From Capitulum mitella (Eukaryota > Arthropoda > Thecostraca > Pollicipedomorpha > Pollicipedidae): a stretch of DNA of 64,000 nucleotides. The position numbers and the translations under genes are program-made. The stretch is taken from assembly GCA_030062745.1 (NCBI GenBank), contig CP099841.1, positions 31,860,368-31,924,367 of the forward strand, read 5' to 3'. This document shows, piece by piece, positions 35,601-45,271 of the stretch (positions are counted from its first letter, which is position 1; every line of letters starts with the position of its first letter). The notes under the pieces were generated by a model that ran no database searches, was not told the origin of the DNA, and saw only the letters and a program-made list of their open reading frames with translations.

Positions 35601-38600
35601 TTCTCGCACCACGTCGGTTTCCGATACGCCCGCTGTCCCGTCCCCGATCGTTGTCTTTCCCCCTGCCGTGTCGTTAAAACTGACTTGCGCCGTAGCATCG
35701 GCTGTGGGTTTTTCCTCGACTGGAACGGGCTCAGGGTCAACTGGTGTCAGGCGGTTCGCTGACGGCTGAGCAGATGTTGAATCATCTGTGACAAGTTTTT
35801 CCCCATCTGAGGCCGCAGTCGGACTGGTCGGACGAGCAGAGTCTTTTGCGCCGGATTTTTCTCCTCCCAGCTCGCCGTCGAGCACCTTTGGCTGCAGCGG
35901 ATCATCTGTGTTCAGGGCAGGCTCACCAGCGCCGGGCCGATGCGCGGGAGATTGCTTGGGACCGTCGGGTTCGGCCTCGGCCTGACCTGGCCCAGCAGCG
36001 CGCTTTTCAGTCGAACTCGCCGCCTCCGGCACCGAACCGGTGGAGTCGGGTCCCGTGGCGGCGGTGCCGACGTCCACGTCGGACGGCGGTGACTCGACTG
36101 AGCTCACTGCCGTCGGGTCGTGGGTAGGTGGTTTGGGGGCACCCTCGCTACCCCCGGCGTCAGGTAACCCTGTCTCATCATCTTCCTCTGACTTGGATTT
36201 TGACTCAGAAGTTGCTTCAGGCTCGAGATCCTTGACCAATTTGAGCTCAACGGAAGAAACGTCAGTAGCAACTGAAGACGCCTGTTCGCATACTCTAATT
36301 TCTGCGGCAGAGCCGGGACTAGGTGACCGCGTATGCACGTCCTCGGCGGTCGCAGACTCGGCGGCGGCAGGGCAGAAGGCGCCTGTCGGCAGCGGCCCGT
36401 CGCCAGATGCCTTTACCTCCCCTGCTGAAGACTCCGGCGCTGCGTCAGTAGGGCTCCCTGCGTCCTGCTTCAGCTCGGCTGAGCACGACTCAGACACGGC
36501 CTCGTGAGAGGAGTCCTCTTCTGCCTTCGGTTTCACCTCAGTCGCAGGAGGTTGTGAGGCGTCTCCTGTTGTGTCCACAGCATCCGACGTAATGACGGCT
36601 AATCTACACTCGGGGAGGGTCACGGCCGCACAGCTCACTGATTCACCACAACTTACGCTTCCAGTTTCTAAAGATTCGCCACCACTAGCTTTTCCCGAGT
36701 TTAACGCTCCGCGAAGTCTCGCACATTCGGTACTCACTGAACCACCAGCACTCGCGTTTTTCAGGTCGGTTGAATCGACAGCACTCGCAAGTTTCGTTTC
36801 CGCCGGATCGGCAGCACTCGCGTCTCCCGCAGTCACCGATTCCGCAGCATTTACACCGCTAAATTCTTCTGTCCCGGGAGGAGCGGCGTCTTTGAGACCC
36901 ACGCCATTGTCGACGGTACATGTCGCTCCCAATGTGCCGGGAGAACCGACGACTGCCGGTTCTGCTGTTTCAGGACACTTCACACTTTCAGATCCCTCGG
37001 TGTCAGGAAACTTGCCGTCTGCCGACCCCTCCGTCTCGGCAGGCTTCACATTTGCGCAACCTGCTGTGACAGGGGACTCTGACTGCGCAGTTTTGGCAGA
37101 CACGCCGTCTGCCGAGAGCGTAATTTCAGGGGCTTCGGCGTCCAATGGCTGCCCCGTGTCCGGAGATTCAAGGTTCGCCGGTCCCTCCGCCTCAGACGTG
37201 CCGCCTGCCGGTCGCGCTGCATCAGGAGGCCTGTCGTCTGCCGCTCCTGCCGCGTCAGGAGCGTCGCAATCCACCGGCCCCGCTGTGTCGACACTCGAGT
37301 TCTGCGCCGTCCGGCAGCCGGCCGCCGGCGGCGGCGACGCCGGCCGCACGTCCACGGTGAGCGGTGAGTCGGTGCCGCTGTCCAGCAGGTCCTCCACCGA
37401 CGAGCTCGGCTTCAGCACATACGTTTGCCGGACGTGCGTCTCCGAGTCGGAGCTGTCCGAGTCGTCCGAGCGGCTCGTGTCGGCCGCCGTCGAACTTTCA
37501 CTCTCGGCCGGGATCCTGTTGAGGGCCCTGTCGCGGTCGTAGCGCGCGGCCGCGTCCAGCAGGTCGTACTCGCACGTCGACTCGTCCGACTCCGAGTCGT
37601 CCACCTTCGTCTCCGGCGCGCACTCCTCGATGCGGCGCGGCCCGGCGTCGTCGGCCGGCCGCGCGTCCAGCGCCGACACGGCCGCGTTCTTGCGGTTCTC
37701 CTCGTCCATGTCCGAGTCAACGCCGGCCTCCGAGAGGTTCGACAGCGACACGCTCTCCTCGCTGGCCCAGCGCCGCCCCCGCCGGCCGTCGTCGGCGTCG
37801 GACGCCTCCTCGGTGCTCGGCTCTGCGTCGCTGCGCGGCCGGACGGCGCGCGTGCGCTGGCGCGGCGGTGTGCAGTGACGCGGCGCGGCGCTCCTGTGCG
37901 CGCAGCCTCCGCCGCGGCCGCCCGGCTGGCACTGGCCGGCCGGCGCGGCGGCGGCCGGCGCGGCGCGGCGCGCCCGCGGGCCGGCCGGACGGCCGCCGCC
38001 GCTCTCCTCGTCCGAGCTGCTGGCGCCGCTCGGCTCGGGCCTCCGCTCGGCGCCGGCGGCGACCCCCGGGCGCCGCTCGCAGCCCCCGCTATCGGCGCTA
38101 TCGCAGCCGGCCGGGGCCGACCGTCCGATACGGCAGCACAGGCTGGCGTGACGCTGCGGCGGACGGCGCGGCGAGGGTCGGCCCGGTTCGCCGAAACTCT
38201 TAGAGCGACGCACGCCGGCGGTGACTTTTATTACACCTGAGGATTCGGGCACGAGATAGTCCCTCTTCCCGCCCGCCGCCGCTTCAGCGGCCCGCTCGCC
38301 AATAATGACGCGCACCCAGTGATTGTCGTACACAATTCTGGGACTGGCAACCACCGGCGTGACGCGGCAGTCCGCGGCCGTCGGCTCGGCTTTCTTCGTG
38401 CGCTGCCGAATCTCGGACAGCACCAGATTGCGGTACATTTCGAGCCGCGGGCTCGGGCCGGTCTCCGGCGCTGCGGCCCCGCCCCGCGCCCGTCCCGGCG
38501 CCGTGGGCGTGGCGTCGCGCGGGGCAACGTCCTCCGCCCGGCGTGACGGTGACGTCACGCCGGGCCGAGGCTCACGAGACCTCTCACGTGACTCGGCTGA

Positions 38601-39511
38601 CGAGGTTCCGTTCCGCTCCGGAGCCGACGGCGGCGGCGCGCGCCGGCCGGCGTCGGCCGGGCCCTCCCGCGCCGCGCTCGGCCGCGGAGACGGCGCCTCC
38701 TGGCGCGTGTCTGGGGTCAGCGGGCCGGACAAGCGGTCCCGCGGGCGGCCGACCGGACCGGCCGGCCGCGGCGCGCTGCTCCCCTTGCCGGCGGTGACCT
38801 TGACAGCGGCTTTGTGGCCGCGCCGGCCGGCCGCCGGTGACGCGTCGTCCGGCGCCGGCCGCCGCCCGTCTAACGGCTCGCGGCCGGCGCACCGGTGCCG
38901 GCGCTCGCCGCCCGAGCCGGGGCTGCGCGAGCCGCGCGACGAGCTCGAGCTGATAAAAACGAGTCGGTAGTCGTCGGCCGCTGGTACTATCTTGGTGCGA
39001 TCGACGCCCGTATCGCTGGCCGTATCGCTGTGGGCCGGGCCTGCGTCCAGGGCGGCGGCTGCGGCGGCTGCGGCGCGGCCGGCGGTCGGAGCCTCCTCCC
39101 GGCCCGCCGGGTCCTCGGAGCGCGACCGCAGCCGGCGCCGACCCCGGCGGCCGCCGTCCGCCCTGTCGCTCCGCTCGAGGTCGGGCTCGGCGTCGGCCGG
39201 CGACCGTCCGCCGCCGGCCGAGACGCGCGGCCCGGGAGAGCGCTCGGAGGCGGGCCGCTGCTCGGAGCCGGGGCCGGGCCGGCAGCCCCACAGCGGCAGC
39301 GCCGAGAACCGCGGCAGGGTCTGGCCGGCCGGCCACGCGTCCGCCGCCTCCGCCGGTAGGTCGAACCGCCCCAGGCTACTCGCCCGGACCACGGGTCGGT
39401 GCAGGGCGCGCAGGCCGATCCGAGGCCGCACCGGCGGCGACGGGAAGCCGGGCGGCCCCTGCTGCGGCGGGGCGGCGCCGCCGGCCGGCCTCCGGCGGCT
39501 CACCCGGCGAC
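26027..39511 (-). CDS. btsz: btsz giant exon, 13,485 nt (4,494 codons)
   Basis: A single exon bounded by acceptor CTGTTCCGCTAAG and donor GTCAGT. In phase it is two bases, 4,494 codons, one base. An in-frame TAA sits just before the acceptor, so the frame cannot begin further upstream. The N-terminal part has a distinct segment around 38300-38445 ([30 protein letters not shown]). The middle is acidic and Ser/Thr/Pro-rich and contains the 11-residue repeat array. The C-terminal third has order-like blocks that look conserved for bitesize: [14 protein letters not shown] (about 28720-28770), [18 protein letters not shown] (27710-27765), [17 protein letters not shown] (about 27530-27580) and [19 protein letters not shown] (27380-27435). 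In Drosophila the long Bitesize middle region contacts Moesin and actin. By analogy this exon is probably the cortical scaffold. Confidence 0.92.
30300..32690 (-). repeat. btsz: 33-bp coding repeat array (11-residue acidic/Ser-Thr repeat) in giant exon
   Basis: Roughly 70 tandem 33-bp units in the coding frame. The first translated block (about 32690-31850) has consensus [11 protein letters not shown]. After a less regular stretch, the second block (about 31500-30300) has [11 protein letters not shown]. Both share the frame ETTV-x-D-xx-PA, so they look like one array that evolved in two directions. No unit breaks the frame. Confidence 0.9.
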
Positions 39512-41330
39512 CTTAGCGGAACAGGAGGGACGGACGGCGTCACAGCAGCGAACAGGCCCAGCGACAGCGTCACGGCGGCCAACATTCACAGCGACAGTGT
39601 CACAGAAGCCGAAATTCATGGCGACAGCGTCACAGAAGCCAACATTCACAGCAACGACACAGCGACGGCACAGAAGCCATGTGCACGCCGCCCCGCGTGG
39701 AACACCGCCGGTCACACCACAGCGATGCATGATGAATGTCGTGTTTATGCTCGTCAAACTAAATGACGTTCTCCTGTCTTGACTGAGGTGGCGTCCGGTA
39801 AACGTGCATGATTAATGGGGCTCGTATGCCGCCTTTTGCTTAAAATGCACCATTAGTCATCATTAAGGCTTAAATGTTACATCAGACGGTGCCAAATGGT
39901 ATCTCGAACGCCGGCGCGATGGCCTCGCGCTGACGCCATCAGTCGGTGATGGTCGCCCGCATCAGCGGCCCCACGCTGACGTCTGCAGCGCTCAGTGAAC
40001 GCGACGAGCCGCAGCGGGCTGTGAATTACCGCAATAAACCCGGCCACGAGGAATTGTGATGGATTAGAACCGAGTGGACGACACCGCAGTCCGCATCACT
40101 GCACAAGTCGCCAGTAGTGGACGGAACGGTCACGTGAGAGGGCGCATTCTCGCAGCGTCCTGCGGTCACTGACAAGCCGTGCAAGATCAACAGGGACGTG
40201 TGGCTTGCGCAACAAAGTGTTTATCTGATCGGCACAGTTGAGCTGATGTTGAGGAATGAGGTCAAAGCTCCACAGCTTCTGTCAGGTAACCTCATTGTAA
40301 GTTCGAACATACGTGCAAAAGAGAAGCAATGCGACGTGATGTTCTAGGTGGTTCTCATTTCAAATACACAAACGGTCGCAATTTCCCCCTCGCGTGTCCT
40401 TCGTGTCGATTTGTCTCGTTCAAACGTATATTTACGACGTAACGTACACGAGACAAGAACACATTTAAAGGCGAGTTTAGGTACATATTCCTGCATGAAG
40501 TCCAAAATGGGGTCGTAAGTTAACTGAGGTCATTCGGAGACCGCTGGTTATGTACATCTCTATTTTCCAATTAAACATATCGGTGCGTTTCGTCTACGTT
40601 TCTAGGTACGAGACCATCTCCCCCAAATGCCTAGTGAAACGCTTTACCACAGGCCACTTTCAGTCATTTCAGTGCAACTTTTCAAAGACACCTTAAACAT
40701 CTGACTTTTGCACCATGCTCCATGGTATTAAATTGTGAGCACACACTCCTGCTGGGTCCCAAAGAGTCGATGCCAGCGCCATCTACGATGGTGCCGCTCA
40801 GGAGCGCCAAACTTGTGATGTCGAAATCGTCTGGAACGCTGTGGCTGGCCGAACAATACGTCTGGTAGGCTGTTTCTAGACAAGCAAGAGGCACGCAGCG
40901 GGCTGTAACTACGTAGCTATGTAAAACGTATCTTACCGGCAGTAGTTAAGTACCGGAGGAGGACGTATTTGGCGGGCTGTGTCCATGTTGTACGGGACAT
41001 ACGGGGTGGGCTGTACCCATGTAATGGAAGACGTACCTGGCCAGCTGTGACGGGGACGAAGAACATACTTTCTGTTCATTGGCAGGCGGAGCAGGACGTG
41101 CCTGCCGTTCTGTGCCTAGCGAAGAACGTGTCCGCTGTTTTGTGCAGGGTGGAGCAGGACGCACCTTTCCCTGCTGTGGCTGGAGGAGCAAGACGCACCT
41201 GGAGGGATGTGGCAGTTGGAGCAGGACATACCTGGCGGGCTGTGGTTGGCAGAACAGGACGTACCAGCTGTTTTGTGACTGAAGGAGCAGGACGTACCTG
41301 CCGTTCTGTGACCGACGGCGCAGGACGTAC
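39512..41330 (-). other. btsz intron between 741-nt exon and giant exon (content)
   Basis: A 1.8-kb intron. Its 5' end (40960-41330) is the donor-bearing 33-bp array and its 3' end (39541-39675) is a 30-bp repeat just before the acceptor. Between them (39.7-40.9 kb) the DNA is AT-richer and shows no gene. Confidence 0.7.
39541..39675. repeat. 30-bp tandem repeat upstream of giant-exon acceptor
   Basis: About four copies of GACAGCGTCACAGAAGCC-type units at 39563, 39593, 39623 and about 39653. The array begins 30 bp from the acceptor of the giant exon. Confidence 0.85.
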
Positions 41331-41350
41331 CTGGCGGGCTGTGGCCGGCG
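40960..41350 (-). repeat. 33-bp tandem array of splice-donor-like units at exon border
   Basis: On the minus strand each unit ends with a CAG-like triplet and a GT hexamer: GTACGT at 41330, 41297 and 41264, GTATGT at 41231, GTGCGT at 41198 and 41164. Further left come decayed forms (GCACGT at 41101, GTATGT at 41068, GTACGT at 41036). Spacing is 33 bp except one 34-bp step between the fifth and sixth. The first five are in the same frame and phase, so each would add 11 residues (unit like AVGHRTAGTSC) to the exon. Confidence 0.9.
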
Positions 41351-42071
41351 GAGCGCGAGTGGCGGCGATGACGCCGTCTGGCCAGGGACGTCAGCCGTTT
41401 GAAGATGGCCTCTCCGAACGACTCGGGCTCGGTCCACTCGCCGTCCGAGTCGCCGCGCGAGGTGCAGCCGGAGCCGGCGCCCCCGATCCGCGCCTCGACC
41501 TCGGAGGACTCGCTGACGCTGCGGGCGCCCGGCGAGACGGCTCGGCGGCGCCCGGTCTGGACGAGGTCCCCGGTCTGGAGGCTGCTGCGGCGCCGCTCGG
41601 CGATCTGGTGCCGCAGGTCGTCCTCCGCGCGGCCGCGACCCGCCCGCGCCAGCACCGCCAGCCGGCGCAGCTCCACCTCGGCGGCCGGAGCGCTGCCCCG
41701 CCGCGGCGGCTCCTCGTGAGCGCCGTCCTCCCCCTTCAGCGGGCAGCTCCTCCTCCTGTCCTCCGCCGACCGGCGGCCGGCGTCCTCCCCTCCGCCAGGG
41801 CACCTGCCACCCCGCCCGTCCTCAGACGGTCGCGGCTCGGCCGGCAGACCGCCGCCCCCTCCAGGCGGCTCCGAGCCGGCGCCCGCCGGCGGCGCGGCGG
41901 CGCGGACGGGCCCGGGCCGCGCCGGCGGCGGCCAGTTCTCGTACAGCGGCTCGGCGTGGCCGGCCGGCGGCGGCGAGTCGGCCCAGCTGAGGTCCTCCGG
42001 GTCCACCAGGGACGGGGTGGAGCCCGGCCGGCGGTCGAGGTCCGGCTTCACTGGGCCGTCCGACAGATGGG
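41331..42071 (-). CDS. btsz: btsz exon between SHD and giant exon
   Basis: A 741-nt exon (two bases, 246 codons, one base). Acceptor GCTCCCTTAG, most upstream donor GTACGT. It starts after a Thr codon completed from the SHD exon (A|CC) and reads HLSDGPVKPDLDRRPGS, then DPEDLSWADSPPPAGHAEPL. It ends with SFGEAIFKRLTSLARRRH and RSAGHSPP+G. Low-complexity Pro/Gly/Arg sequence fills the middle. Phase matches the giant exon (G|GT). Alternative donors downstream may lengthen it in 11-residue steps. Confidence 0.85.
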
Positions 42072-43838
42072 CTAAGGGAGCGCGCCCTGCCCAACACCGG
42101 AGTACCGCCCTGCAGCTGAGCAGACAGAACACGGGACTGTCACGACCGAGGAGCGGGACAGAACGCATCCGGCTGGTGCCAACCAACGGGCTCATCACGG
42201 GGTTGTTCTTTTCTAAAGAAGACGATCAAGTTCTCGTGGGAGTTGACGCGATGATTATGCAAAATTACAGCTGACAGCCGCAACCATGAATCGGTCTCAG
42301 AGTTCAGGGGAAAAGAAGTCGAACAAGAACGACTCCAGCAATTGCGAGCACCAAAGTAGTAAAACAGATCTCTTGGCATTGGTAGAAGTGAGCCTCGCGA
42401 TGTTTTCATTAAGTCCACAAAAAAGACGGTTAATAACGTTATCCAAGACACAGTGAATCGATACATCCTCACTGTAATCAATAAGGCAAAGGCTGTAATC
42501 GAATGGGCAAAGCTCCATTCCTACACTTGGTCGATGACTGGGTGATGACTTGGCTGCACGGCTTACCCCGTTCCCCATGCCCCTCGCTGGTCGGAGATGC
42601 TGCACTCTGTCGGATCTTCTCAGAACTAAAGGAGAGCTCGCCGCGCTGCAGGGACCGCTGCTAACACCGTCCCAGTCTCGTGGTTTCCGGCGCTCAACTT
42701 GGTTCCTGCTGAAGATACAGTCCTGATAGTAGTCATCCTCACAGCTGTCCTGTTCACTTATGGACAAGCCAGCACTATGTCGACAGCCGGCTCTGGAAGC
42801 TAGGGCCATAAGGTGTGATGGCAAAACGCGCCCTTCGAACAGACCACTCGCCGGACCGGCGCACACATGCAAACCAGACACTGTTAACCTCCATAGAGAA
42901 AAGCAGTTAGGACAACTCCCACCAGTGTCACACTTCACGTCCGTATCCATCGCACCGTCAATTATCCGCACCGGCGCAGCCAAAAGGGGGAGGAGGTACC
43001 GGTCTTCGTTCCCTCAGGCCCGCATTTTTTGTCCGACCATTGCTTATCGTCTTCCCAGAAGGTGGTTTTCGTACCATTTCAGTTCACACTGATATCCGCC
43101 CCCCCCCCCTCACCTTTGGGAAATTTTGGCCGCGCCCGTGATTATTCGGCATGCATGAGTCAAACGGTACCTGGTAAGCCCCTCCCAAAAACACCGCTCA
43201 GGATCGAAAGGCCACGGCCAGAGCCACCACATTCACAGGCCTGTCAGCAGTGAAGTGTCGGCCACCTACCAGCCCCGGTCAGCCGCCGCCAGGGTGGCAC
43301 GGCGCGTGGGCCGCCGCTCCGGCCGCGGGCGGGGGCGAGGGCGGGGGCGGGGGCGGCCACCGGTGGGCAGAGACGGAGGTGGCCCGTTCACCCTCTGGCG
43401 CACCGGCCAGGCCCGGGCGTCCGAAGGGCTTCGGCCGTGCTCAGCCGGGTCTGCGGCAACAAACAGGCCACCGGGACCACCGGGTCAGACGCAGGCGAGC
43501 GGATCAGGGACGAACCACCAGGTCAGATGGGACAGATCAGGGACACTCCATGGATCCGAGGCTCACCGCCAGGAGGCAAACAAGCTCAGTTAACAGAACG
43601 TAAACAGCTTCGCCGACATCTGTCAACTACAACTACTTGACTCTCTGCCAACGTGGATGGCCACACCATGGCAACGTCCTAACCAAGAGACGTGACAAAT
43701 TAGGAATAACAAAACGAAAAACAACATCACAGGGACATTTTTTATTCTTGTCGTGGCAACCGAATGAACAGAACACAATTCACACGAGCTCCGCGGACGG
43801 CGCCCGACCGTCGCTGCCCGGCCACGGGCCGCACTCAC
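42072..43838 (-). other. btsz intron (content)
   Basis: A 1.8-kb intron. Contains one copy of a dispersed repeat (43017-43150) and a short GC-rich GGGGGCGAGGGC block near 43320-43365. No exon is seen. Confidence 0.6.
43017..43150. repeat. dispersed repeat, copy 1
   Basis: Matches 49225-49356 in order and orientation. Shared blocks are CATCGTCTTCCC-like, TTTCAGTTCACACTGA, a CCGCCCCCCCC run, and a CTGCGCCC/CCGCGCCC-GTGAT-ATTCGG end. Possibly part of a transposon end; type unknown. Confidence 0.7.
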
Positions 43839-43966
43839 TGCAGATTGTCCAGGAGCGCTGCACCTGAGTGCGCAGCTGCACGGTGGGCACCACCACCCTC
43901 TCCCGCCGCCGGGACGGGCGCTGCACGAACGCGTTCAGCCACTGCCCGGTGGCCAGCTGGATCTCT
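43839..43966 (-). CDS. btsz: btsz exon: end of SHD (post-zinc-finger)
   Basis: A 128-nt exon, acceptor CTCTGCCTCAG, donor GTGAGT. One base, 42 codons, one base. It begins EIQLATGQWLNAFVQRP, matching the segment after the zinc finger of Slp proteins, where a tryptophan (W of GQW) helps to contact the Rab. It continues VVVPTVQLRTQVQRSW. It joins AT|A (Ile) to the zinc-finger exon and A|CC (Thr) to the next one. Confidence 0.9.
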
Positions 43967-44808
43967 CTGAGGCAGAGGCGGTTGGCAGCGTCACACCGGG
44001 CGGGGGCGGGGGCGCGCAGGATGAGGCTCGTCTGACTGGGAGGGGGTGGAGGGTCACTGCAGGGCTGAGGAAGCTGGCGAGACAGATCAACGGGTGCTCG
44101 CGAGTCTTGTTCAGAAAGAGAAAAGATACCAAGGAGGTCGTTCTGCAGTGGAACGACGCTGGCAAGATCAGTCAGTCGGAATCAGCTTCTAGCGATGCTC
44201 CAATCCCAGAAATTATTGATTTTGCAGCAAAAATTATTTCCCGCCAACCCAAATTTGACCCTGTGTCTGACGCGTGCGCGCCTCGCAGCCTGCGTGACGT
44301 GCAACTTCTAAGCAATACACACAAGACCAGGGCGTGCGGTGAGCAGGTCAGTCTCTTCTCTCTTGCGGCGTTTCGCTGACGCGCTCTTCTCAGTGATTCA
44401 CGCACCAAGACCGACTGCTGCGTCCTCCTGTTGCCCACACGGCTGCCGCTCGGCGATCACTCACAAACATGGGCCTAATTCGCGAGTCTCGTTTGCGAAT
44501 TTTCGACGTTCACCCCTGGGATAACGTCAGCTGATAAACTCGCGAGCCCTGGTTCGAGTTCGGACAACGGCGACATTTCGTCGTCTCCCGTGACAATGGG
44601 CGTGAGAGGTTGCGACGTGAAATGACCCCAGCAGTCCAGAGCGTCGATGAGTAGCTCAATAACCAACCGAACAATTAGTTCTCGAACGCCATTTGAAACT
44701 GAACCAGCCGTGACCCTTCAGAGGGAGCTCCTGCGCATACTTGCATCTGTTTATGACAGATGGTGCAGACTTAATCGCGACCGCTTCAGGGGTAACTGAT
44801 GTACTCAC
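43967..44808 (-). other. btsz intron (content)
   Basis: An 842-bp intron separating the zinc-finger exon from the rest of the SHD. Contains short duplicated GCGAGTCTCG/CGAGTTCG strings near 44480-44560; nothing else recognised. Confidence 0.6.
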
Positions 44809-45024
44809 ATCTGTTTGTGGCAGACAGTGCAGACCCAGCCGTGACCGCCGCCGGTGAACTCGCGACAGCTCTTGCAGACGCGCTGCTGGCAGGCTCGGCA
44901 GACGGCGCCCCGGTTCATGATGCGACCCAGCTGTGTCAGGCAGCGGGCGCACGAGCGGTCCTGGACGACGCCCACCCGCAGCGCGCCCTGTCGGCGCAGC
45001 TGCTGAAGCTCAGCCTTCAGACGG
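44809..45024 (-). CDS. btsz: btsz exon: SHD coiled helix and FYVE-like zinc finger
   Basis: A 216-nt exon (one base, 71 codons, two bases) between acceptor CCTCTCTTGCAG and donor GTGAGT. It encodes the rest of the SHD1 helix (RLKAELQQLRRQGAL) and an eight-cysteine zinc finger. The spacing is C-x2-C-x13-C-x2-C-x4-C-x2-C-x11-C-x2-C, with key segments CARC, LGRIMNRGAVCRAC, CKSC and WVCTVC. This is the FYVE-type finger of rabphilin, Slp and Slac2 Rab effectors. All eight cysteines are present. The AC repeat of frames upstream of 45024 belongs to the intron. Confidence 0.95.
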
Positions 45025-45214
45025 CTGCAAGAGAGGGCGATGTCAGGAGGCTGCTCGCACGCGTTGATAACCGTCAATGGTGATGGAGTTACGGCTGTGA
45101 ATCCAGCGCTTGTCGCATTTTCCAGTCGACTTCCGTTCGGCTGACCGTGTGGGAACGCCATGAGCTTCATTTTTTTCTTTTTTTTGAAGCAGTCGTTGGT
45201 TTGCATGCCGACGA

Positions 45215-45271
45215 AATCGGATACCGCGACCAGAGCATTACGGCCCGGTCTTATGGTCCCGGTATCCGATT
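45215..45271. repeat. 12-bp inverted repeat with 33-nt loop
   Basis: AATCGGATACCG (45215-45226) and its exact complement (45260-45271). Confidence 0.85.

Noticed and set aside
39501..39503. GTG as start codon of the giant frame
   Set aside because: An animal gene of this size would not be expected to start at GTG. An acceptor 8 bp upstream and exact phase agreement with the 741-nt exon show this is an internal exon.
42115..42120. Stronger-looking acceptor CTGTCTGCTCAG for the 741-nt exon
   Set aside because: With the phase left by the SHD exon it runs into an in-frame TAG after 14 codons. The acceptor CTCCCTTAG at 42074-42072 keeps the frame.
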